NCBI RefSeq assembly: GCF_027923905.1
Contig: NZ_AP026966.1
Span: forward strand, 2,667,001-2,731,000
Direction of reading: 5' to 3'
Origin: Massilia varians
Lineage (GTDB): Bacteria; Pseudomonadota; Gammaproteobacteria; Burkholderiales; Burkholderiaceae_D
DNA: 64,000 nucleotides
Shown: positions 1 to 9,567 of the stretch, in pieces
Position numbering within the stretch: the first letter of the stretch is position 1
How the letters are laid out: each line of letters opens with the position of its first letter
Made by a program: the position numbers and the translations under genes
Notes under the pieces: model-generated
Seen by the model: only the letters and a program-made list of their open reading frames with translations
Told to the model about the DNA's origin: nothing
Databases searched by the model: none

Positions 1-2
1 TG

Positions 3-416
3 GACCGCATGCATCCGTATCGCCTGGAAATGGGCACGCGCCTGAAGAACCCGCGCGGCAGCAATCTCTACGCCTTCTGGGGCGAGCGCGTGACGCAGGC
101 GCTCAACGCGCAGGTTGCGGCAACGAAGGCGGAGGCGCTGGTCAACCTGGCGTCGGAAGAGTACTTCAAGTCGGTCAAGCCCAAGCTGCTGGACGTGCCG
201 GTGATCACCCCGGTGTTCGAGGACTGGAAGAACGGCAAGTACAAGATCATCTCGTTCTTCGCCAAGCGCGCGCGCGGCCTGATGGCGCGTTATGCGGCGC
301 AGCACGGCATTCTCGATGCGCAGCAGCTCAAGGATTTCGACGTCGACGGCTACGCCTTCGATGCCGCAAGCTCGAGCGAGCACACCTGGGTGTTCCGCCG
401 CAAGCAGGCGGCCTGA
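3..416 (+). CDS. yaaA: Peroxide stress protein YaaA, C-terminal part
   Basis: The reading frame is open from the left edge, so only the last ~138 residues are present. The YRLEMGTRL stretch near the start, the central [13 protein letters not shown] segment and the YAFD...S..WVFRR ending are typical of the YaaA/DUF328 family. In E. coli YaaA lowers free intracellular iron during hydrogen peroxide stress and limits Fenton damage. The start codon lies outside the window; the ATG at 9 is internal because conserved sequence (the family's YRLEMGTRL block) begins immediately. It converges with bamD. The family call is firm; the function is by analogy with the E. coli protein. Confidence 0.9.
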   Translation, partial: DRMHPYRLEMGTRLKNPRGSNLYAFWGERVTQALNAQVAATKAEALVNLASEEYFKSVKPKLLDVPVITPVFEDWKNGKYKIISFFAKRARGLMARYAAQHGILDAQQLKDFDVDGYAFDAASSSEHTWVFRRKQAA

Positions 417-467
417 ACGGGCAGGGCGCGGCGGCGGCCGCGGGGGCGGCCGGCCGCGCCTGCCTGC

Positions 468-1304
468 TTACTGCAGCGCGTCTTTCGGCGCGACCTTCGG
501 GCCCGATTTCGACCAGAAGCGCCACCACGGCGCATCGCCGGCGGCGTTCGGATTCAGGAAGCGGCTGTTCGGGTAGTTCAGCACCAGCACGCGCTGGGTG
601 TCGTCGCGCAGCACCGGCATGCCGAGCTTGTCGTAGGAGCGCATCATGAGGAACAGGGCTTCCTCGCGGGCCGGCGCGTCGCTGTATTCCTGCACGGCGA
701 GTTGGGCGCGGTTGAGCGCCGCCAGGAAGGCGCCGCGGCGGAAGTAGTAGTTCGCCACGTGCACTTCGTACTGGGCCATGGCGCCCACCAGGTAGTTCAT
801 GCGCGCGATCGAGTCTTCGCGGTACTTACTGTTCGGGAACTTGTCGACCAGGGCCTTGAAGGCCGCGAAGGCTTCGCGGGTGGCTTTCGGATCGCGCTCG
901 GTCGGGTCCTGCGCGTAGATGAAGCTCAGGAAGCCGATCTGGTCGTTGAAGTTGATCAGGCCACGCAGGTAATACATATAGTCGACCTGGGCGTGGTTCG
1001 GGTGCAGCTTGATGAAGCGCTCGACCGCGGCCAGCGCCTCGGCCTGGTCACCCGCCTTGTAATGGGCGTACGCAATTTCCATCTGCGCTTGCGCAGCATA
1101 GGTGCCGAACGGGTAGTTCGATTCGAGCTGCTGGAACAGCTTGATGGCCGATTCATAGTGGCCGCCGTTCATCTCATCGCGTGCCTCAGCGTATAATTTC
1201 TCCGCTGTCAGATTTTTGGCCTTGTCGTCCGCCTTCGGCAAGATGTTGCAGGCGGACAGACTGAGGGCGCAAGCGACGACCAACACAGACAATTTTTTTT
1301 GCAT
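468..1304 (-). CDS. bamD: Outer membrane protein assembly factor BamD
   Basis: An essential lipoprotein of the BAM complex that inserts beta-barrel proteins into the outer membrane. The ATG at 1304 gives a 278-residue precursor with a lipoprotein signal (MQKK, hydrophobic core, LSAC lipobox), so the mature protein is lipidated on Cys. TPR-like helices follow (LYAEARDEMNGGHYESAI, AHYKAGDQAEALAAVERF), as in BamD/ComL. The frame stays open 11 codons further upstream, but a start there would put extra residues in front of the signal peptide. It is divergent from rluD, an arrangement common in proteobacteria. Confidence 0.95.
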   Translation of the reverse strand: MQKKLSVLVVACALSLSACNILPKADDKAKNLTAEKLYAEARDEMNGGHYESAIKLFQQLESNYPFGTYAAQAQMEIAYAHYKAGDQAEALAAVERFIKLHPNHAQVDYMYYLRGLINFNDQIGFLSFIYAQDPTERDPKATREAFAAFKALVDKFPNSKYREDSIARMNYLVGAMAQYEVHVANYYFRRGAFLAALNRAQLAVQEYSDAPAREEALFLMMRSYDKLGMPVLRDDTQRVLVLNYPNSRFLNPNAAGDAPWWRFWSKSGPKVAPKDALQ

Positions 1305-1401
1305 AGCTCTTTGCAAGAAAGTTTTACCTAGATTCAACGAACGGCTGATTATAGCCGATGGGACTCACGTGATATTAACTCCTGCGCCGAATTCGGCGGA
1401 A

Positions 1402-2415
1402 ATGCCATTAGACTCTGACCTCGACGATGAGGTGGGGTTCGAACTCCCCGCCGGTCCGGACCTGTCTCCGATCACCCTGCACTTGAACCCCGAGGTCTGC
1501 GGCCAGCGCCTCGACAAGGTGATCGCCGGCCTGGTGCCGCAGTTCTCGCGCAGCCGCCTGCAGCTCTGGTTCGAAGGCGGCTTCGTCAAGGTCGACGGCA
1601 AGCCGGCGCGCGGCAAGGACACCGCCTACGGCGACGAAACCGTGCTCATCGAACCGCAGGCCGCGCCGGAAGACACGGCATTCGCGCCCGAACCGATCGC
1701 GCTGGACATCGTCCATGAGGACGAGGACATCATCGTCATCAACAAGCCGGCCGGCCTGGTGGTGCACCCGGGCGCCGGCAACTGGTCGGGCACGCTGCTC
1801 AACGGTTTGCTGCACCATTGCCCGCAACTGGTGGGCGTGCCGCGTGCCGGCATCGTGCACCGCCTTGACAAGGATACCAGCGGCCTGATGGTGGTCGGCA
1901 AGACCTTGGCGGCCCAGACCGACCTGGTGCGCCAGCTGCAGGCGCGCAGCGTCAAGCGCGAATATTTTGCGCTGGTGTGGGGCACGCCGCAATTGTCCGG
2001 CACCGTCAACGCGGCGATGGGCCGCCACCCGCGCGACCGCGTCAAGATGGCGGTGTCGACCGGGATGTTCGGCAAGCCGGCGATCACCCATTACCAGCGC
2101 GTTGCCGTGGGCAGCCTGGACCGCCGCCCGGTCAGCCTGGTGCGCTGCAGCCTGGAGACCGGACGCACCCACCAGATCCGCGTCCACATGCAGCACCTGG
2201 GCTTCGCGCTGGTGGGCGACGCGGTCTACGGCAAGCAGCACCTGGTGCCGGTGTTCCACCGCCAGGCGCTACAGGCGCGCCGCCTCGGCCTGGTGCATCC
2301 CGGCAGCGGCGAAGCCTGCGAATGGACGGTGCCGCTGGCCGCCGACTTCGCCGAGCTGATCGCGAAGGCCGGCATCGAGGAGCCGGGCGACGACGACAGC
2401 GGCGCCGAAGCGTGA
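1402..2415 (+). CDS. rluD: 23S rRNA pseudouridine synthase RluD
   Basis: Pseudouridylates helix 69 of 23S rRNA (positions 1911/1915/1917 in E. coli), which supports ribosome assembly. The protein is 337 residues. It has an N-terminal S4-like RNA-binding domain (about residues 25-90, GQRLDKVIAGLVPQFSRSRLQ) and a catalytic domain with the HRLDKDTSGL motif, whose Asp at about residue 156 is the catalytic nucleophile, followed by GRTHQIRVH. I chose ATG 1402 because the upstream frame runs into the bamD leader and looks non-coding. The stop overlaps the start of pgeF by one base, so the two are probably translated together. Confidence 0.95.
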   Translation: MPLDSDLDDEVGFELPAGPDLSPITLHLNPEVCGQRLDKVIAGLVPQFSRSRLQLWFEGGFVKVDGKPARGKDTAYGDETVLIEPQAAPEDTAFAPEPIALDIVHEDEDIIVINKPAGLVVHPGAGNWSGTLLNGLLHHCPQLVGVPRAGIVHRLDKDTSGLMVVGKTLAAQTDLVRQLQARSVKREYFALVWGTPQLSGTVNAAMGRHPRDRVKMAVSTGMFGKPAITHYQRVAVGSLDRRPVSLVRCSLETGRTHQIRVHMQHLGFALVGDAVYGKQHLVPVFHRQALQARRLGLVHPGSGEACEWTVPLAADFAELIAKAGIEEPGDDDSGAEA

Positions 2416-3191
2416 TGGAGCGCTCCGCGCTGGTATGGCCGGACTGGCCCGATCTGCCGCCGAACGTGGGCGCGCTGGCGACCAGCCGCGACGGCGGCGT
2501 GAGCCAGGGCCCCTACGGCGACGGCAAGGGCGGCGGCGGTCTCAACCTGGGCATGCACTGCGGCGACGATCCGGACGCCGTGCGCGCCAACCGCGAGCGC
2601 CTGGAGGCCTGGCTGCCGGGCCGTCCGGCCTGGATCGCGCAGGTGCATGGCGCCGAGGTGGTCGATGCCTGCACGGTGGGCGTGAACCAGCCGGTGCGCA
2701 CCGGCGACGCCAGCGTCACGGCCGAGCCGGGCGTGGTGTGCGCCATCCTCACCGCCGACTGCCTGCCGGTGCTGTTTGCCGACCTCGAGGGCAAGGTGGT
2801 GGGCGCGGCCCACGCGGGCTGGCGCGGGCTGGCCGCCGGCGTGCTGGGCGAGACGGTGCGCGCGATGCGCGCTTCCGGCGCAGGCGAGATCACCGCCTGG
2901 ATGGGGCCGGCGATCGGCCCGCAGGCTTTCGAAGTGGGCGAGGACGTGCGCGAGGCCTTCCTTGCCGCCATGCCGGGCGACGCCACGCAGGCGGCGTTCA
3001 GGCCAAAATTTGACCAACCGGTAAAATATTTGGCCGACATGTTCGCGCTGGCGCGCCTGATGCTGGCGCTTGACGGCGTGACCCGCGTCCATGGCGGGGG
3101 CATGTGCACCTCCGGCGCGCCCCAGCGCTTTTATTCGTATCGCCGTGACCGCGTCACCGGCCGCCAGGCCAGCTTGATCTGGCTCAAGTAA
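2415..3191 (+). CDS. pgeF: Peptidoglycan editing factor PgeF (YfiH/laccase-domain)
   Basis: A 258-residue member of the DUF152/Cu-oxidase_4 (YfiH) family. In E. coli this protein corrects peptidoglycan in which L-Ser replaces L-Ala; related members also show purine nucleoside phosphorylase or multicopper-oxidase-like activity. Conserved family blocks are visible: QVHGAEV near residue 78, LTADCLPVL, AHAGWRGLAAGV, WMGPAIGPQAFEVG, and the C-terminal SYRRDRVTGRQASLIWL. The His and Cys in these blocks are the expected metal ligands. The start overlaps the rluD stop (TGATG), so they form one transcription unit. Confidence 0.92.
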   Translation: MERSALVWPDWPDLPPNVGALATSRDGGVSQGPYGDGKGGGGLNLGMHCGDDPDAVRANRERLEAWLPGRPAWIAQVHGAEVVDACTVGVNQPVRTGDASVTAEPGVVCAILTADCLPVLFADLEGKVVGAAHAGWRGLAAGVLGETVRAMRASGAGEITAWMGPAIGPQAFEVGEDVREAFLAAMPGDATQAAFRPKFDQPVKYLADMFALARLMLALDGVTRVHGGGMCTSGAPQRFYSYRRDRVTGRQASLIWLK

Positions 3192-3216
3192 GCAGGATGG
3201 CGCAAGCCCACAATGC

Positions 3217-3438
3217 TCAATCGCCGCCGCCCGGCGCCTCGCCCGGGGGCGCTGCCGCGTTGCTCCTGGCCTGCGCTTCGCGCCGCGCGCGCCGCCGTTT
3301 TGACCCTGTGAGATAAAAAACAATGGATAATGGCAGGGCGCAATAGAACAGGAACGTCATCACGCCGTGCACCACGGTCGGTTCGGTCGCCGCCATCAGG
3401 GCGACGACATAAATCCAGGCAACGGCGACGATCCACAT
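3217..3438 (-). CDS. Small two-helix membrane protein
   Basis: A 73-residue hypothetical protein with two predicted transmembrane segments (VAVAWIYVVALMAAT and VMTFLFYCALPLSIVFYLTG) followed by a basic, Ala/Pro-rich cytoplasmic tail (KRRRARREAQARSN). The ATG at 3438 is preceded by a GGGAAAG ribosome-binding site. Third-position GC and the membrane pattern support this frame. It lies between pgeF (convergent) and phaC (divergent). I do not recognise a named family and assign no function. Confidence 0.65.
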   Translation of the reverse strand: MWIVAVAWIYVVALMAATEPTVVHGVMTFLFYCALPLSIVFYLTGSKRRRARREAQARSNAAAPPGEAPGGGD

Positions 3439-3492
3439 GAGCTTTCCCAAGGTTTTTATTCTGTACCCCGATTCTAAACAACGGACGCCGAC

Positions 3493-5235
3493 ATGAACAT
3501 GCCTGACCCCCAAGCTTTCGCCGCCTCCTGGATGAGCCAGTTCACCGACCCGAGCGTGTGGCAGGGCTGGATGACGATGCCGGCCATGACCCCGCCCGCC
3601 GCCGGCGCCAACCCGCTGGCGGGCGTGCTGAAGGATTTCGGCGTCGGCATCGCCCCGGCAAAGCTGGACGGCCTGCGTGACGACTACCTGAAAAAGGCTG
3701 GCCAGTTGTGGCAGGATTTTGTCAGCGGCAAGACCCCCGAGATCCACGACAAGCGCTTTTCCAGCTCCGAATGGCGCGACAACCCGATGTCGGCCTTTTC
3801 GGCCGCCTCCTACCTGTTGAACTCGGCATTCATGCTGGCCCTGGCCGACGCCGTCGAGGCCGGCCCGCGCGAGCGCCAGAAGATCCGCTTCGCGGTCCAG
3901 CAGATGGTTGATGCCATGTCGCCGGCCAACTTCTTCGCCACCAACCCGGAGGCGCAGAAGAAGCTGATCGAGACCAAGGGCGAGAGCCTCACCAAGGGCC
4001 TGGCGAATATGCTGGCCGACATGCAGAAGGGCCGCATCTCGCAGTCCGACGAATCGGCCTTCGAGGTCGGCCGCAACGTCGGCACCGCGCCGGGCCAGGT
4101 GGTGTTCGAGAACGAGCTCTTCCAGCTGATCCAGTACACGCCGGCCACGCCGAGCGTGAAGGCGGTGCCGCTCCTGATGATCCCGCCGTGCATCAACAAG
4201 TTCTACATCCTCGACCTGCAGCCGGAGAATTCGCTGGTGCGCTATGTCGTGGAGCAGGGCAATACGGTGTTCATGGTGTCCTGGCGTAACCCGGACCGCG
4301 ATCTGGCCAAGCTGCGCTGGGACGACTACGTCGAGACGGGCGCGATCAAGGCGATCGAGGTGGTGCGCGAGATCAGCGGGCAGGACAAGACCCATGTGTT
4401 CGGATTCTGCGTGGGCGGCACCATCGCCGCCACCGCATTGGCGGTGCTGGCCGCGCGCGGCCAGCAGCCGGCCGCCAGCCTGTCGCTGCTGACCACGCTG
4501 CTCGACTTCCAGGACACCGGCGTGCTGGAAGTCTTCGTGGACGAGGCCCAGGTCAGCTTGCGCGAACAGACCCTGGGCGGCGGCGGCCTGATGCCGGGCC
4601 GCGACCTGGCCACCACCTTCTCGGCCCTGCGGCCGAACGACCTGGTGTGGAATTACGTCCAGCAGAACTACCTCAAGGGCAAGGAGCCGCCGGCCTTCGA
4701 CCTGCTGTACTGGAACGCCGACAGCACCAATCTGCCGGGCCCGATGTTCTGCTGGTACCTGCGCAACACCTACCTCGAGAACAAGCTGAAAACGCCGGGC
4801 GCCCTGAGCGTGTGCGGCGTGCCCGTGGATCTGGGCAAGATCGACTGCCCGGTATTCCTGTACGGCTCGAAGGAAGACCACATCGTGCCCTGGGAAGCCG
4901 CGTTCGCCTCGATGAACCTGCTCAATCCCAGGAATCCGAAGGCGAACCGCTACGTGCTGGGCGCTTCGGGCCACATTGCGGGCGTGATCAATCCGGCATC
5001 CAAGAACAAGCGCAGCTACTGGATCAACGACAAGACCGGCAAGGCGCGCCCGAAGACGGCTGAGGCTTGGTTTGCCGGGGCGCTTGAACACAAGGGCAGC
5101 TGGTGGCCGGAATGGGCCAGCTTCCTGGCGCAGCACGGCGGGGCCGACGTACCGGCCCCGGATGCGTTCGGGAACGAGCGCCACCGGCCGATCGAGGCGG
5201 CGCCGGGGCGCTACGTCAAGGCCCGCGCGGACTGA
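3493..5235 (+). CDS. phaC: Class I poly(3-hydroxyalkanoate) synthase PhaC
   Basis: Polymerises (R)-3-hydroxyacyl-CoA into PHA storage granules. The protein is 580 residues, normal for class I synthases. It has the PhaC N-terminal domain and an alpha/beta-hydrolase catalytic domain in which the lipase-box Ser is replaced by Cys: GFCVGG, Cys at about residue 306. The other triad residues are visible: Asp at about 462 (GSKEDHIVPW) and His at about 494 (GASGHIAGV). The next gene is the regulator phaR, but phaA and phaB are not in the window, so precursor supply is encoded elsewhere. Confidence 0.96.
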   Translation: MNMPDPQAFAASWMSQFTDPSVWQGWMTMPAMTPPAAGANPLAGVLKDFGVGIAPAKLDGLRDDYLKKAGQLWQDFVSGKTPEIHDKRFSSSEWRDNPMSAFSAASYLLNSAFMLALADAVEAGPRERQKIRFAVQQMVDAMSPANFFATNPEAQKKLIETKGESLTKGLANMLADMQKGRISQSDESAFEVGRNVGTAPGQVVFENELFQLIQYTPATPSVKAVPLLMIPPCINKFYILDLQPENSLVRYVVEQGNTVFMVSWRNPDRDLAKLRWDDYVETGAIKAIEVVREISGQDKTHVFGFCVGGTIAATALAVLAARGQQPAASLSLLTTLLDFQDTGVLEVFVDEAQVSLREQTLGGGGLMPGRDLATTFSALRPNDLVWNYVQQNYLKGKEPPAFDLLYWNADSTNLPGPMFCWYLRNTYLENKLKTPGALSVCGVPVDLGKIDCPVFLYGSKEDHIVPWEAAFASMNLLNPRNPKANRYVLGASGHIAGVINPASKNKRSYWINDKTGKARPKTAEAWFAGALEHKGSWWPEWASFLAQHGGADVPAPDAFGNERHRPIEAAPGRYVKARAD

Positions 5236-5246
5236 TGGCCTGGCGC

Positions 5247-5268
5247 GGCGGGCGAATTTTCGCCCGCC
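5247..5268 (+). terminator. Perfect hairpin after phaC
   Basis: A 10-bp perfect inverted repeat (GGCGGGCGAA / TTCGCCCGCC) with a 2-nt centre, 11 nt after the phaC stop. No U-tract follows, so it is either a weak intrinsic terminator or an mRNA-stabilising stem between phaC and phaR. Confidence 0.5.
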
Positions 5269-5355
5269 GTGCATATCAAAATAATCACGGACGTTTGTAG
5301 TCTAATAATTGCTGCACCTGCGCGCGGGTCGTGGTATGGTGTGGCCTTGTCCGTC

Positions 5356-5382
5356 CCGCAAGGCAATAAAGCTGCTTTGCGG
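5356..5382. repeat. Dyad upstream of phaR
   Basis: CCGCAAGGCA and TGCTTTGCGG form a 10-bp dyad (one G-U pair if RNA) around ATAAAGC, about 90 bp before phaR. PhaR proteins are DNA-binding autoregulators in other bacteria, so this is a candidate operator; an RNA hairpin is the alternative. Confidence 0.4.
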
Positions 5383-5471
5383 AACTGGCCGCAGGCCGGG
5401 TTTTCTGGTTACCAATCAAGAAAAAATAGCGTGCGGCCGATGCTGCCGCAACGCACAATGAGAGACATGAG

Positions 5472-6035
5472 ATGAGCAGTGTGAAAAAAAGTACTGAACG
5501 CCTGATCAAGAAATACCCGAACCGCCGTCTGTACGATACCCAGACCAGTTCCTATATCACCCTGACCGACGTGAAGCAACTGGTGCTCGACGCCGACGAG
5601 TTCACCGTCGTCGATGCCAAGACCAACGAAGACCTGACCCGCAGCATCCTGCTCCAGATCATCCTGGAAGAAGAGGCCAACGGCATCCCGATGTTCTCGA
5701 GCTCGGTCCTGGCCCAGATCATCCGCTACTACGGCCACGCGATGCAGGGCATGATGGGCTCCTACCTGGAAAAGAACGTGCAGGCCTTCACCGACATCCA
5801 GAACAAGTTCACCAGCAATGCCGCCGGCGCCCTCGAAGGCAAGCCCTTCAGCCCGGAGATGTGGACCCAGTTCATGAACGTCCAGGGCCCGATGATGCAG
5901 GGCATGATGAACAACTACATCGATCAGTCGAAGAACCTGTTCCTGCAGATGCAGGAGCAGATGCAGAGCCAGAGCAAGGCGATGTTCGGCGCCTTCCCGT
6001 TTCCGGGCATGACGCCGCCGAACGACAAGAAGTAA
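5472..6035 (+). CDS. phaR: Polyhydroxyalkanoate synthesis regulator PhaR
   Basis: A 187-residue PHB/PHA accumulation regulator. The N-terminal DNA-binding domain has the signature KKYPNRRLYDTQTSSYITL, followed by the PHB_acc domain (ILLQIILEEE, SSVLAQIIRYYGHAMQG) and a Met/Gln-rich C-terminal helix thought to bind the PHA granule. In studied bacteria PhaR represses phasin and its own gene until PHA granules titrate it away. It follows phaC after a 236-bp gap with two dyads, so it likely has its own promoter. Confidence 0.95.
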   Translation: MSSVKKSTERLIKKYPNRRLYDTQTSSYITLTDVKQLVLDADEFTVVDAKTNEDLTRSILLQIILEEEANGIPMFSSSVLAQIIRYYGHAMQGMMGSYLEKNVQAFTDIQNKFTSNAAGALEGKPFSPEMWTQFMNVQGPMMQGMMNNYIDQSKNLFLQMQEQMQSQSKAMFGAFPFPGMTPPNDKK

Positions 6036-6062
6036 TCAACAAGTCGCCGATTCGACACATCC

Positions 6063-6084
6063 GCCGGCCCTTTCCCGGGCCGGC
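6063..6084 (+). terminator. Hairpin after phaR
   Basis: GCCGGCCC and GGGCCGGC form a perfect 8-bp stem with a 6-nt loop, 27 nt after the phaR stop. There is no U-run, so termination strength is uncertain. A TACAAT hexamer at 6124-6129 may be the -10 of rimO. Confidence 0.45.
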
Positions 6085-6161
6085 AAACCCTCCCCAAGGT
6101 AGCACCGGCACACCCGGTTCGGGTACAATCGCGGATTGCCCAGATTCTTTGTCGTCCGCCC

Positions 6162-7604
6162 ATGACCGAACTCCGCCGTATTCCTGCTTCCGCCACCACC
6201 GCCGCTGAGCCAGCCGCGCCGCCGCTCGTCATCCCGAGCCCGGCCGCCGGCGTGGCGGCGCCCAAGGTCGGCTTCGTGTCGCTCGGCTGCCCGAAGGCGC
6301 TGGTCGATTCCGAGCAGATCCTGACCCAGCTGCGCGCCGAAGGCTACGAGACCGCCAAGTCCTATGACGGCGCCGACCTGGTGATCGTCAATACCTGCGG
6401 CTTCATCGACGCCGCGGTGCAGGAGTCGCTCGATGCGATCGGCGAGGCGCTGGCCGAAAACGGCAAGGTCATCGTCACCGGCTGCCTCGGCGCCAAGAAG
6501 GACGCGGACGGCGCGGACATCATCACCAAGGTGCACCCGAAGGTGCTGGCCGTGACCGGCCCGCACGCCGTCGCCGAGGTGATGGAATCGGTCCACCTGC
6601 ACCTGCCCAAGCCGCACGATCCCTTCGTCGACCTGGTGCCGGACCACGGCGTCAAGCTCACCCCGAAGCACTACGCCTACCTGAAGATCTCGGAAGGCTG
6701 CAACCACCGCTGCAGCTTCTGCATCATCCCGTCGATGCGCGGCGACCTGGTCTCGCGTCCGATCCACGAGGTGCTGCAGGAAGCGGAAAACCTGTTCAAG
6801 GCCGGCGTCAAGGAACTCCTGATCATCTCGCAGGACACCAGCGCCTACGGCGTCGACGTCAAGTTCCGCCTCGGCTTCTGGAACGGCCGCCCGGTCCGGA
6901 CCCACATGACCCAGCTCACCGAGGAACTGGGCAAGATGGCGCGCCAGTACGACGCCTGGGTGCGCATGCACTACGTCTATCCCTACCCGCACGTCGACCA
7001 GGTCATCCCCCTGATGGGCGACGGCCACGTGCTGCCTTACCTCGACATCCCGATGCAGCACGCGCACCCGGACGTCCTCAAGCGCATGAAGCGCCCGGCC
7101 AGCGGCGAGAAGAACCTGGACCGCATCCTGGCATGGCGCAAGATGAACCCGGACCTGACCATCCGCTCCACCTTCATCGCCGGCTTCCCGGGCGAGACCG
7201 AGGAGGAGTTCGAATACCTGCTGGATTTCTTGCGCGAAGCGCAGATCGACCGCCTGGGCTGCTTCGCCTATTCGCCGGTGGAGGGCGCGACCGCCAACGA
7301 GCTGGCCGATCCGGTGCCGGAGAGCGTACGCGAAGAGCGCCGCGCCCGCGTCATGCTGCTGCAGGAAGAGATTTCCCTCAAGCGCATGCAGGCCAAGGTC
7401 GGCAAGACCATGCGGGTGCTGGTCGACGAAGTCGGCGCCCGTGAGGCCGTGGGACGCACCGCCGCCGACGCGCCGGAAATCGACGGCGTGGTCCACATCA
7501 AGCGCGCCCTCCAGCCGGGCAAGGCAAAACCGCAGGTGGGCCAGTTCATCGACGTGGTGATTACCAAGGCCGATGCGCACGACCTGTGGGCCACCGTGGC
7601 ATGA
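6162..7604 (+). CDS. rimO: Ribosomal protein S12 methylthiotransferase RimO
   Basis: A radical-SAM enzyme that adds a methylthio group to the conserved Asp of ribosomal protein S12 (Asp89 in E. coli). The protein is 480 residues. It has an N-terminal MTTase domain ([12 protein letters not shown], with further Cys in NTCGF and TGCLG holding the auxiliary cluster), the radical-SAM Cys motif CNHRCSFC at about residues 180-187, and a C-terminal TRAM domain ending at [16 protein letters not shown]. The ~35 residues before the MTTase domain are Ala/Pro-rich and probably disordered. The stop overlaps the metC start by 4 nt (ATGA). Confidence 0.96.
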   Translation: MTELRRIPASATTAAEPAAPPLVIPSPAAGVAAPKVGFVSLGCPKALVDSEQILTQLRAEGYETAKSYDGADLVIVNTCGFIDAAVQESLDAIGEALAENGKVIVTGCLGAKKDADGADIITKVHPKVLAVTGPHAVAEVMESVHLHLPKPHDPFVDLVPDHGVKLTPKHYAYLKISEGCNHRCSFCIIPSMRGDLVSRPIHEVLQEAENLFKAGVKELLIISQDTSAYGVDVKFRLGFWNGRPVRTHMTQLTEELGKMARQYDAWVRMHYVYPYPHVDQVIPLMGDGHVLPYLDIPMQHAHPDVLKRMKRPASGEKNLDRILAWRKMNPDLTIRSTFIAGFPGETEEEFEYLLDFLREAQIDRLGCFAYSPVEGATANELADPVPESVREERRARVMLLQEEISLKRMQAKVGKTMRVLVDEVGAREAVGRTAADAPEIDGVVHIKRALQPGKAKPQVGQFIDVVITKADAHDLWATVA

Positions 7605-8764
7605 ACACGAAAACCGTGCAGACCTCGCTGATCCACAGCGACTACGAGGCGCCTGGCGGTTTCGAGGCCTTCCCGCCCGGCGTGCACCGCGCCTCCACGG
7701 TCCTGTTCGAGAACGTGGCCGCGATGCGCTCCGGGCAGTGGAAGGACAAGAGCGCCTACACCTACGGGCTGCATGGCACGCCGACCACGTTTACCCTGGA
7801 AGCGCGCCTGGCGCAGGTCGAAGGCGGCGCGCACTGCCTGCTGGCGCCGTCCGGCCTGGCGGCGATCGCGATGATCAACTTCGCGCTCCTGAAGAGCGGC
7901 GACGACGTGCTGCTGCCGGAAAACGTCTATAACCCGAACCGCGAACTGGGACGCTGGCTGTCGCAAGACTTCGGCGTGAGCGCCCGTTTCTACGACCCGA
8001 TGGTGGGGAGCGGCATCGCCGATCTGATTCAGCCGAACACGAAGCTGGTCTGGACCGAGGCCCCCGGTTCGGTCTCGATGGAAGTGCCGGACCTGCCGGC
8101 CATCTGCCGGGCCGCCAAGGACAAGGGCGTGCCGGTCGCGCTCGACAACACCTGGTCCGCCGGCCTGGCCCTGCGCGGTTTCGACGTCGGCGCCGACATC
8201 GTCATGCATGCGCTGACCAAGTACCAGTCGGGCGGGGCCGGCCTCCTGATGGGCGCGGTGATCACCCGGGACGGTGGCTTGAACGAGCGCCTGGCGCAGG
8301 CGCACATGCGCCTCGGCCTGGGCGTCGGCGCCGACGATGCCTACCTGGTGATGCGTGGCCTGCCGACCATGAAGCTGCGCTTCGAGGCGCACGACGGGGC
8401 GGCGCGCAAGGTGGCGGCCTGGCTCAAGGCGCGCCCGGAGATCGCCAAGGTGCTGCACCCGGCCTTCGAGGACTGTCCGGGCCACGCGAACTGGCGCCGC
8501 GACTTCAGCGGCGCTGGCGGCCTGTTCTCGGTGCTGTTCGATCCGCGCTATACCGAGGAGCAGACCGACCGCTTCGTCGATTCCCTGCAACTGTTCGGCC
8601 TTGGCTACAGCTGGGGCGGCCCGAACAGCCTGGTGATGCCTTACCGGATCCGGGCGATCCGCAGCCAGTGGCAGGAGCAGGGCGTGCTGGTGCGTTTTAA
8701 TATCGGCCTGGAAGACACGCGCGACCTGATCGCCGATATCGAGCAGGCCCTGGCCCGGCTGTAA
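7601..8764 (+). CDS. metC: Cystathionine beta-lyase (PLP, Cys/Met family)
   Basis: A PLP enzyme that cleaves cystathionine to homocysteine in methionine biosynthesis. The protein is 387 residues. It shows family features: [15 protein letters not shown] near the N-terminus, [10 protein letters not shown], the DNTWSAGL Asp that pairs with the PLP ring nitrogen, and the Schiff-base Lys at about residue 207 in [10 protein letters not shown]. Related members act as cystathionine gamma-synthase or -lyase, so substrate choice is inferred. The ATG overlaps the rimO stop, so the two are co-transcribed. Confidence 0.88.
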   Translation: MNTKTVQTSLIHSDYEAPGGFEAFPPGVHRASTVLFENVAAMRSGQWKDKSAYTYGLHGTPTTFTLEARLAQVEGGAHCLLAPSGLAAIAMINFALLKSGDDVLLPENVYNPNRELGRWLSQDFGVSARFYDPMVGSGIADLIQPNTKLVWTEAPGSVSMEVPDLPAICRAAKDKGVPVALDNTWSAGLALRGFDVGADIVMHALTKYQSGGAGLLMGAVITRDGGLNERLAQAHMRLGLGVGADDAYLVMRGLPTMKLRFEAHDGAARKVAAWLKARPEIAKVLHPAFEDCPGHANWRRDFSGAGGLFSVLFDPRYTEEQTDRFVDSLQLFGLGYSWGGPNSLVMPYRIRAIRSQWQEQGVLVRFNIGLEDTRDLIADIEQALARL

Positions 8765-8839
8765 ACCCGCCCCGCCGGCGGTCGACCGCGACCGGCCGGC
8801 GCCATACCGCAAATCGCGGCGCTAGGCCGCGGCGCGAGC

Positions 8840-9467
8840 GTGGCCGAGCATTTCGACTACACCGGCAGCGACGGCTTCGCCTCGCTCCTGTCCTCGCTCG
8901 ACATCACGATCGCCGGCACCAACGACGCGCCGATCCTGGCCAAGGCACTGGCCGACATGCACGTCAACTTCAACAAGGCGTTCTGGTTCCAGCTGCCGGC
9001 CGGCAGCTTCGTCGACGTCGACCAGGGCGGTACCCTGGTCTACTCGGCGACCCTGGCCGACGGCTCGGCCCTGCCGTCGTGGCTGAAGTTCGACGGCGCC
9101 ACCGGCACCTTCTCCGGCACCGCGCCGAAGCAGGTCACGTCCTTCGACGTGCGCCTGAGCGCGACCGACAAGGCCAGCGGCGCCGGCGCCAACCTGTCGG
9201 TCTCGGACGTGTTCAAGCTGCACGTCAACCACGGCAACAACGGCGGCGGCAACGGTGTCGACGTGGCGCCGAACGGCCAGCAGACCGACAAGGACAGCCC
9301 GCCGGTGGACAACCCGTGGGTTCCTGCAGGCCAGCCAGAAGGTCAACGGCAAGATGCTGATGGCGCCGGCGCTCGAGAGCGGCTACCAGTATGGCGTCGA
9401 CGATGGCGGCCATGCCCAGCTGGTCGGCGTGCATGGCGGCCATGGCGCGGAGCTGTTCATCGTCTGA
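8840..9467 (+). pseudogene. Remnant of a VCBS/cadherin-like adhesin
   Basis: The first part reads as the end of a VCBS repeat (SLDITIAGTNDAP) followed by a dystroglycan-type cadherin-like/He-PIG domain (FQLPAGSFVDVD, LVYSATLADGSALPSWL, FDGATGTFSGTAP). Such domains occur in very large surface or RTX adhesins; here only ~160 residues remain. There is no convincing start: the frame continues upstream without Met, and GTG 8840 has no ribosome-binding site. The natural C-terminus (FLQASQKVNGK...GAELFIV) lies in another frame from about 9318 on, so a frameshift or deletion junction lies near 9315-9322. It appears to be a decayed 3' end. Confidence 0.7.
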
Positions 9468-9493
9468 TCGAGGACAGGCGCAGGGGCACAAAA

Positions 9494-9527
9494 AAAGGGA
9501 CGTTCGCGCTGGCGCGAACGTCCCTTT
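9494..9527. terminator. Bidirectional intrinsic terminator
   Basis: A 13-bp perfect stem (GGGACGTTCGCGC / GCGCGAACGTCCC) with a 2-nt centre, flanked by an A-run on the left and T-rich sequence on the right. It serves the adhesin remnant on + and the membrane-protein gene on -. Confidence 0.85.
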
Positions 9528-9567
9528 CTTCTTGCCGGATGCGGGGCGGACGGGCCGCCCGCCTGCT

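Noticed and set aside
3439..5274. Open frame antisense to phaC joined to the small membrane protein
   Set aside because: Only the last 73 codons (3217-3438) look like protein; the rest mirrors phaC.
7540..7600. SAM or other riboswitch ahead of metC
   Set aside because: metC overlaps the rimO stop, leaving no leader.
8765..8839. Possible promoter or start for the adhesin remnant
   Set aside because: No ATG, ribosome-binding site or convincing promoter; the frame continues upstream without a start.
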